Below, one piece after another: positions 30,162 to 35,158 of a DNA stretch of 35,158 bases. Both the position numbers and the translations under genes were made by a program. Source of the DNA: Micromonospora sp. KC213 (lineage in GTDB: Bacteria; Actinomycetota; Actinomycetes; Mycobacteriales; Micromonosporaceae); contig NZ_SMKF01000046.1 in assembly GCF_004348325.1 (NCBI RefSeq), forward strand, positions 1 through 35,158. Direction: 5' to 3'. Position 1 is the first letter of the stretch; the number at the start of each line of letters is the position of its first letter. The notes beneath the pieces were generated by a model that searched no databases, was not told where the DNA came from, and saw only the letters and a list, made by a program, of their open reading frames with translations.

Positions 30162-31319
30162 ATGCGCCTGACGGTCCTGATGAACGCCGGTCCCTGGCTG
30201 TCCGTGCCACCGCCCGGCTACGGCGGCATCGAGAACGTCGTCGCCACCCTGGTGCCGGAGTTGCGGCGGCTGGGGGTACGGGTGGTGCTCGCCTCGGTCG
30301 GCACCAGCACGCTGCCGGTGGACGAGAGGTTCTCCGTCTTCGGTGACGGGCAGTTCGCCGCCCTCCAGCGGCCGTACAACCAGGTCTGCGGCATCTCCCA
30401 GGCACACCTCGACGGCGTGGTCCGGCAGTTGCACGCCCGCGACGACATCGACCTGGTGCACGATCACGTCGAGGCCGTCGGCCTGGCCACCCTCGCGGCG
30501 ATGGGGCCGGCCGGCCCGCCGGCGCTGCACACCCTGCACTGGGACCTGACCAAGCATCCTGAGCTCTACGGCAACCTGGACGCCGGCGGGCGGGTCCGGG
30601 TCAACGGCGTCTCCGCCTCGCAGCTGGCCCGCGCCCCGGGGGCCTTGCGGGAGCACTCGGTGGGCCACGTGCACCTGTCCACCCCGCTGGCCGTCGACGC
30701 GGACCGCGCACCCCGGCGGGAGAAGGGCGACTACGCGGTCGTGCTGGGCCGGATCACCCCGGGCAAGGGGCAGGACCTGGGTGCCCGGTTGGCCCGGCGG
30801 GTCGGTGTCCCGCTGGTGCTCGCCGGTCCCGTCGGGCCGTACCACCGACCGGCGGACCTGGCCGCCGCGGGCGACGACGCCCGGCAGAACCCGGACGTCC
30901 GGTTCTTCGCCGACGAGGTCGCCCCGCACGTCGACGGCGAACTCGTCCGCTGGGTCGGCACGGTGGCCGGGCGGGCACGCGACGACCTGCTGGCCGGGGC
31001 GCGGGCCGCGTTCTTCCCGCTGCGGTGGGAGGAACCCGGCGGCACCGCGGTGGTGGAGGCACTGGCCCTGGGTACGCCGGTGGTGGCGACCGCCCGTGGC
31101 TGCCTGCCCGAGTTGGTCGAGCACGGCCGTACCGGCCTGCTCACCGCCGACGAGGAGGAGCTGGGTGAGCTGCTGCTGGCGGCGAGCCTGCTCGACCCCG
31201 CCGAGTGCCGCCGGGAGGCCGCGACGCGGTTCACTCCGGCCGTGATGGCGCAGAAGTACCTCGGCCTGTACGAGAAGGTCCGGCAGGGCGCGCCGGCGCG
31301 CCGGTTGCGGGCCGCCTGA
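30162..31319 (+). CDS. GT4-family glycosyltransferase
   Basis: A 385-aa GT-B glycosyltransferase. The N-terminal glycine-rich PPPGYGGIENVV (about 16-27) is typical of GT4, then DLVHDHVEAVG (about 100-110), AVVLGRITPGKGQDLG (about 193-208) and the donor-site E-x7-E region LRWEEPGGTAVVEALALGTP (about 287-306). It retains configuration and uses an NDP-sugar. ATG 30162 lies 101 bases after gpgS, with AAGGGA ten bases upstream. Proximity to gpgS suggests extension of a glucosylglycerate-type glycan or compatible solute, but no phosphatase or acyltransferase is present. Confidence 0.87.
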   Translation: MRLTVLMNAGPWLSVPPPGYGGIENVVATLVPELRRLGVRVVLASVGTSTLPVDERFSVFGDGQFAALQRPYNQVCGISQAHLDGVVRQLHARDDIDLVHDHVEAVGLATLAAMGPAGPPALHTLHWDLTKHPELYGNLDAGGRVRVNGVSASQLARAPGALREHSVGHVHLSTPLAVDADRAPRREKGDYAVVLGRITPGKGQDLGARLARRVGVPLVLAGPVGPYHRPADLAAAGDDARQNPDVRFFADEVAPHVDGELVRWVGTVAGRARDDLLAGARAAFFPLRWEEPGGTAVVEALALGTPVVATARGCLPELVEHGRTGLLTADEEELGELLLAASLLDPAECRREAATRFTPAVMAQKYLGLYEKVRQGAPARRLRAA

Positions 31320-31363
31320 GCCGGGCCCGACCAGCGCCGGGGCTGGTCAGCGGCGGCGCGTCC

Positions 31364-31390
31364 GGTTTCACCCCCCTCGGCCCCGGGTAC
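31364..31390 (+). promoter_or_regulatory. SigB/SigF-type promoter for the STAS-HATPase gene
   Basis: GGTTT (31364-31368), 16 bases, GGGTAC (31385-31390): a perfect match to the actinobacterial general-stress consensus. ATG 31430 is 39 bases beyond the -10. It would place the putative anti-sigma gene under the sigma factor encoded next to it, a common feedback design. Confidence 0.7.
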
Positions 31391-31429
31391 CTGCCTGGTC
31401 TGCCAGCACCCGAGCGGAATGAGGGGCAG

Positions 31430-32158
31430 ATGCCGAGCCGGATCAGCTGTGCGGTCGACGACCGGTCCCCGGTGACCGTCGTGCGGCTCACCGGCACGCT
31501 CGACGTGGACACCATGCGTGCCGTGCACACCGTGCTGGACGGCTGCCTGATCCGCCAGCCGGACGCGCTCGTGGTCGACCTGGACGGCGTCACCGTCGCC
31601 GACCGGCTGGCGCTGTCGGTCTTCGCCGCCACCTGCCGCCGCGCCGCCGGGTGGCCGGCCGTACCGGTGGTGCTGTGCGCTCCCCCGCCCGACGCGGCGG
31701 CCTGGCTCGCCGAGTCCACCACCTGTCGGGTGGTGCCGGTGCGGCCGAGCCGCGCCGAGGCGGCCGAGTTGGCCGGTGCCGCCGCGTCGCCACGGTTGCG
31801 GGCCCGGCTGGAGCCGGTGGCGACCGCCTGCCGCCGTGCCCGGGAACTGGTGGCGGACGCCTGCGCCCGGTGGAACGTGCCGGAGCTGGTCGGGCCGGCC
31901 TCGCTGGTGCTCAGCGAGCTGGTGGGCAACGTGGTCCGGCACGCGCAGACCCCGATGCAGGTGACCCTGACGTTGCGCAGCCCGTACCTGCAGGTGGCGG
32001 TGCTCGACGGCAGCCGTACGGCGGTCCGCGCGGGCTGCCCCGATCCGCGCGCCGAGGGAGGCCGCGGCCTGCTTCTGGTCCGGGAGATGGCACAGCGGTG
32101 GGGCATCACGCCGTTGGGCGACGGCAAGGTGGTGTGGGCTCTGGTGCCCGCGAGCTGA
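31430..32158 (+). CDS. STAS-HATPase fusion, anti-sigma-factor-like
   Basis: A 242-aa protein in two parts. Residues 1-115 are a STAS-like domain (VTVVRLTGTLDVDTM at 15-29, ALVVDLDGVTVADRLALSVF at 46-65); where anti-anti-sigma proteins have the phosphorylated DSSG, this one reads D58-R-L-A. Residues 125-242 are an RsbW-type GHKL ATPase: N-box LSELVGNVVRHA at 161-172 (E163, N167, H171), a weak G1 box LDGSR, and G2 box GGRGLLLV at 210-217. RsbW-type proteins bind and silence SigB/SigF factors. GAGGGG precedes ATG 31430. It is convergent with the sigma-STAS gene. Confidence 0.87.
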   Translation: MPSRISCAVDDRSPVTVVRLTGTLDVDTMRAVHTVLDGCLIRQPDALVVDLDGVTVADRLALSVFAATCRRAAGWPAVPVVLCAPPPDAAAWLAESTTCRVVPVRPSRAEAAELAGAAASPRLRARLEPVATACRRARELVADACARWNVPELVGPASLVLSELVGNVVRHAQTPMQVTLTLRSPYLQVAVLDGSRTAVRAGCPDPRAEGGRGLLLVREMAQRWGITPLGDGKVVWALVPAS

Positions 32159-32184
32159 CCGGCGGGGGCACCCTCCGCCGGTCA
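32156..32184. terminator. First terminator hairpin between STAS-HATPase and sigma genes
   Basis: A perfect 10-bp stem pairs 32156-32165 with 32175-32184; the 5' arm begins with the TGA stop of the STAS-HATPase gene. Confidence 0.7.
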
Positions 32185-32189
32185 GACCG

Positions 32190-32220
32190 GGTCCCGGCGC
32201 GGGCGGGCCGCGCCGGGACC
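32190..32220. terminator. Second terminator hairpin between STAS-HATPase and sigma genes
   Basis: A perfect 12-bp stem pairs 32190-32201 with 32209-32220 around seven bases. Together with the hairpin just before it, it separates the two convergent genes, which are only 73 bases apart. Confidence 0.8.
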
Positions 32221-32231
32221 GGCGGCGCGAC

Positions 32232-33374
32232 TCAGGCGTCGGCGGTGGCGGGCAGGCCCGCGGCGGTGAGTGACCGGCGCACCGCCGGCTGCACCCGGGT
32301 CAACCGCAGCGGGACACCGGTACGGGCGGCGGCGTCCCGCCCGGCCATCAGCGCGGCGATCCCACCGGCGTCGACGCCACCGGCACCGTCGAGGTCGACC
32401 ACCACCTCCCGGGGCTGACCGGTGACCGCCTCGAGCATCACCCGGCGCAGCTGGTCGGCACCGTCGCGGTCGATCTCCCCGCCGACCTCCACCACGACCC
32501 GGTCACCGGTGCGTTTCACGGCGATCCGGTTGCGGCCCGTCTCCGTCTCGGCTGTGCCGTTCTGCCAGGGCGGCGGGGCGTCGGCCAGCATCGCCTGACG
32601 CAGCCAGGCCAGTGCCCGCGACAGCAGCCGGGAGACGTGCATCTGCGAGATGCCGAACCGGGCGGCGATCTCCGCCTGCGTCTGGTTGCCGTAGAAGCGC
32701 ATGGCCAGGATGCGCCGCTCCCGCCAGGGCAGCCGGTGCAGCAGTCCGCTGACCGTGACCCGGTCGTCGACCGATTCGAGCGCGTTGTCCGACTCGCCGA
32801 CCAGGTCGCCGAACTCGGCGGAACTCTCGCCCCCGACCGGGGCGTTCAGCGAGGCCGGGCTGTAACCGGCGGCCGACTCCAGCGCGGCGAGGATCTCCTC
32901 CTCCGGGGTGTCCAGCCGTTGGGCCAGTTCGGCCACGCTCGGCGCCCGGGACAGCTCGCTGGTCAGCGCGGCGGTGGCCTGACCGACCTCCAGGATCAGG
33001 TCACGCAGCCGGCGGGGCACGTGCACGCCCCAGGTGCGGTCCCGGAAGTGTCGCTTGATCTCACCGACGATGGTGATCGCCGCGTACGCGGTGAAGGAGC
33101 CCCGCTCCGGGTCGTACCGGTCGACGGCGTTGACCAGGCCGAGTCGGGCCACCTGTTCCAGGTCCTCCAGCGGTTCGCCCCGCCCCCGGTACCGGCGGGC
33201 CAGCCGGCCGGCGAAGGGCAGGGCGAACCGGACCAGGTCGTCCCGCGCCTCCTGCCGCCGCTCGGGGGGCAGGCCCTCGATCCGCGCCGCGTACGCCAGC
33301 GCCGCCGCGTCCAGATCCTCCAGGCCGCGCTCGGTCGTTGGTGGTGGTGTGGTTGTGGTCGTCTGCCCGAACAT
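32232..33374 (-). CDS. SigB/SigF-type sigma factor fused to a STAS domain
   Basis: A 380-aa protein. Residues 45-265 are a group 3 sigma factor: region 2 (about 45-120, LEDLEQVARLGLVNAVDRYD, FTAYAAITIVGEIKRHFRD), region 3 (about 120-185, VPRRLRDLILEVGQA) and region 4 with the helix-turn-helix QTQAEIAARFGISQMHVSRL (231-250). Residues 281-376 are a STAS domain (RVVVEVGGEIDRDGADQLRR, EVVVDLDGAGGVDAGG); the usual phosphoserine site DSSG is D335-A-G-G, so it cannot be phosphorylated there. SigB/SigF proteins usually end after region 4 (about 260-280 aa), so the fusion is unusual. GGGAGG lies five bases before ATG 33374. Its inhibitor candidate is the convergent STAS-HATPase gene. Confidence 0.9.
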   Translation of the reverse strand: MFGQTTTTTPPPTTERGLEDLDAAALAYAARIEGLPPERRQEARDDLVRFALPFAGRLARRYRGRGEPLEDLEQVARLGLVNAVDRYDPERGSFTAYAAITIVGEIKRHFRDRTWGVHVPRRLRDLILEVGQATAALTSELSRAPSVAELAQRLDTPEEEILAALESAAGYSPASLNAPVGGESSAEFGDLVGESDNALESVDDRVTVSGLLHRLPWRERRILAMRFYGNQTQAEIAARFGISQMHVSRLLSRALAWLRQAMLADAPPPWQNGTAETETGRNRIAVKRTGDRVVVEVGGEIDRDGADQLRRVMLEAVTGQPREVVVDLDGAGGVDAGGIAALMAGRDAAARTGVPLRLTRVQPAVRRSLTAAGLPATADA

Positions 33375-33653
33375 CCGCGCCTCCCTCAGGAAGGTCCCCG
33401 CCCGGAATCGGAGCCGGTCGTGCGCGTGGTGGAGCCACGCACCGGGCCGGAAGTTGGTCAACGTGACGCGCCGGTGTCACCGGACGCGCGGGAGCGACGG
33501 CAGCACGCCGCACGGCATGGGTGGCCGTCGCAGCCAGCGGTGTTCCCGCTCCGTAGGTACTCAATCACGAGGCGCGAGGTTCGCGAGGATGTTTCGGCAG
33601 CTCCGTCCGCCCGGGTCGGTGCGGTGACCGCCCGGTTCCGGTGTGCTCGCCGA

Positions 33654-35063
33654 TCAGGTCACGGCGAGACCGAGCGGGGCACCCCCGGACCGCAGTGCGG
33701 CCAGCGCTTCGGCGGCGGCCAGCGGCGGCGGCACCGGCAGGTCGTACGGTTGGTTACGAAGCACCTCGGTGGCCCGTCTGGTCGGCACCGTCGCCACCGG
33801 GTAGCCGCGGGCGGCGATCCGGTCCAGGGCTCGACGGCGGCGGCCGAACGCGGCGACCGCCAGCCACTGGGGCAGCCCGGCCAGCGCCGGCGAGCGCATG
33901 CCGGGCGACTCCGGCAGCACGTCCACCGAGCTGAACGGTGCGCTGCCGGCGAGCCACCACTCCGCCTGTTCGACACTGCGCCGGGTGGCGTTCTCGCACC
34001 AGTAGGGCACCAGTCCCGCCCGTACCACCTGCCACGGGTCGAGCAGCCGACCGCACTCCACCACCAATCGGTCACCGGTCTTGCCGGCGCGGCGCAGCCA
34101 GTGCCGGTAGAGGTCCGCCACGGCGGCGCTGAGCGCGCCCGGGTGCGGATAGCACACCTCGTGCAGGCGGCGGCCGTGCCGTCCGGCCCATCCTCGGGCG
34201 GAGTCGGTGAAGGTCGCCTCCACGCCGTGCTCGGCCTGCTCACCGGCGGCGGTGACGCCGGGGGGCGCCCACCGGGTGCCGTCCGCACCGGCGGAGCGCA
34301 GCACCTGGCGCAGGGCGTGCGCGTCCGGGTGGAAGTCCACCGGGTCCAGGCCGCTGCACGGGCTGCCGAGCTGGAAGCTGTGGCCGCGTCCCTCGTCGAG
34401 CACCGGCCAGGTACGCCCGTCGCGCACCAGCAGCAGCGGCCCGCCGGGCGCCACCCGGTCGGCCAGGAAACGCGCGTACGCCTTCGGCAGCACCCGCCAC
34501 CGCGCGATCAGCGACACCGTTGCCCCGGCCAACGCGCCCCGGCTGGCCGGGCAGTGCACCTGCCGTACGTGCAGGTCGGGGTTGCCGGCCAGGATCCGGG
34601 CGCCGAGCGCCGCGCCGTGGTCCAGGGCGGCGCAGGGGTGGCCGACCGCGCCCTGGGTCCAGTGCGCGGTCATCTCGAAGCCGGCCGGCAGCCACGGCAC
34701 GCCGAGCGCGACCGCCAGGTGCACCGCCGCGGCGTGCGGTGAGCCCAGAACCACCCCCGGGTAGCGGCGGCGGGGGTACTGGTCGACCAGCCACCGGGCG
34801 ACCCGTTCGGCGTCCACCTCGGCGGTCTGCTCAGCGGTGAGCGCGATCCGCGCGGCGGCGCGGGCGGCCGCCGCCCGGCGCACCGGCTCCGCAGCGGTGA
34901 CGAGCCGGGACAGTGGGCTGGACTGGCCGAGGTCGCCGCAGTCGTCGCCGCGCAACGCCCGGGCGGCCGCCGCCACGAGCAGCCGGGCGACGCTGCCCGC
35001 CGCCACGACCCGGCCCCCGGTCAGGCCGGCGCCCTCCGCCGCCCTCCGGTGCGCCCTGGGCAT
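33654..35063 (-). CDS. Unrecognised 469-aa protein
   Basis: A long frame with strong actinobacterial codon bias. I do not recognise the family. It opens with an Ala/Arg-rich helical region (about 1-105), followed by conserved-looking patches: PGVVLGSPHAAAVHLAVALGVP, GFEMTAHWTQGAVGHPCAALDHG, FHPDAHALRQVL, CYPHPGALSAAVADLYRHWLR, GLVPYWCENATRR, and a C-terminal RGYPVATVPTRRATEVLRNQ. The many His, Asp, Trp and Cys in the middle suggest an enzyme. No signal peptide or membrane helix. ATG 35063 is the first in-frame ATG; a GTG near the window edge (35156) would add 31 residues. It lies 279 bases upstream of the sigma gene on the same strand. Confidence 0.7.
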   Translation of the reverse strand: MPRAHRRAAEGAGLTGGRVVAAGSVARLLVAAAARALRGDDCGDLGQSSPLSRLVTAAEPVRRAAAARAAARIALTAEQTAEVDAERVARWLVDQYPRRRYPGVVLGSPHAAAVHLAVALGVPWLPAGFEMTAHWTQGAVGHPCAALDHGAALGARILAGNPDLHVRQVHCPASRGALAGATVSLIARWRVLPKAYARFLADRVAPGGPLLLVRDGRTWPVLDEGRGHSFQLGSPCSGLDPVDFHPDAHALRQVLRSAGADGTRWAPPGVTAAGEQAEHGVEATFTDSARGWAGRHGRRLHEVCYPHPGALSAAVADLYRHWLRRAGKTGDRLVVECGRLLDPWQVVRAGLVPYWCENATRRSVEQAEWWLAGSAPFSSVDVLPESPGMRSPALAGLPQWLAVAAFGRRRRALDRIAARGYPVATVPTRRATEVLRNQPYDLPVPPPLAAAEALAALRSGGAPLGLAVT

Positions 35064-35158
35064 GGAACCCGCACTGCTTCGCTCGTCCAACACGCGGGCC
35101 GGCTTCCCGTCCCGATGGGGTCTAAACCGGGCATTGAGGGCAATCCGCAGCCCCACCC

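Noticed and set aside
32281..32540. C-terminal STAS region as a separate gene
   Set aside because: It is in the same frame as the sigma domains with no stop and no start or ribosome site between them.
32637..34742. 701-codon open frame on the plus strand
   Set aside because: It runs antisense to the sigma factor and its upstream neighbour; a by-product of G/C-rich third positions, with repetitive composition and no motifs.

Overview
The window is high-G+C actinobacterial DNA (G+C-rich third codon positions, GTG starts, TANNNT-N6-start leaderless signals). The gene set (SecA2, GpgS, SigB/SigF-type sigma factor, DUF3140, GAF-ANTAR, DksA-like protein) fits a Micromonospora-like member of the Micromonosporaceae. 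That assignment is inference from gene content, not a database match. I see no tRNA, rRNA, CRISPR array, phage or insertion sequence. No stretch over 300 bases lacks a gene or gene remnant.

Layout. 1-1442: tail of an unknown protein, a LysR regulator and a 77-aa protein. 1496-4576 (minus): a ClpC-like unfoldase, a small acidic protein and a DUF3140 protein in one operon, with a divergent NYN nuclease-like gene. 5346-9896 (plus): a tight four-gene operon built around a soluble FtsK/EccC-like ATPase, with two helical-hairpin proteins and a three-helix membrane protein; its function is unknown. 9936-11456 (minus): a JmjC/cupin oxygenase directly behind a gene for an 80-aa Asp/Gly-rich peptide made of three near-identical 21-residue repeats. 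11702-16806: PIG-L deacetylase, two distinct DUF72 proteins, DUF2267 with a small coupled gene, and a secreted DUF1996 protein with a duplicated inserted domain. 16858-20416 (minus): DksA-like zinc-finger protein, a uridine-kinase-like protein without its Walker lysine, a winged-helix regulator and its broken paralogue, a cysteine-dioxygenase-like cupin and another cupin. 20483-24073: ankyrin protein, DUF3500, methyltransferase, DUF2231 membrane protein and GAF-ANTAR regulator. 24251-28830 (minus): SecA2 and a dehydrogenase/oxidoreductase pair. 29041-31319 (plus): glucosyl-3-phosphoglycerate synthase and a GT4 glycosyltransferase. 31430-35063: a STAS-HATPase anti-sigma-like protein convergent with a sigma factor carrying its own STAS domain, then an unrecognised 469-aa protein.

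Main result. Six intergenic sites share one architecture, (G/C)GTT(T/A)-N15/16-GGGTA, the known -35/-10 pattern of actinobacterial SigB/SigF-type general-stress promoters, and each points at the gene that follows. They precede the Clp operon, the repeat-peptide/JmjC pair, the DksA-like gene (with DUF72), DUF2231 (with the methyltransferase), the GAF-ANTAR gene and the STAS-HATPase gene. A seventh, weaker copy precedes the FtsK-like operon. The sigma factor that could read them is encoded in the window as an unusual sigma-STAS fusion, next to a STAS-kinase fusion that could inhibit it. The window therefore reads as a stress regulon with its own rewired partner-switching control, and it contains two systems I do not recognise as described: the FtsK-like four-gene module and the repeat-peptide/JmjC pair.
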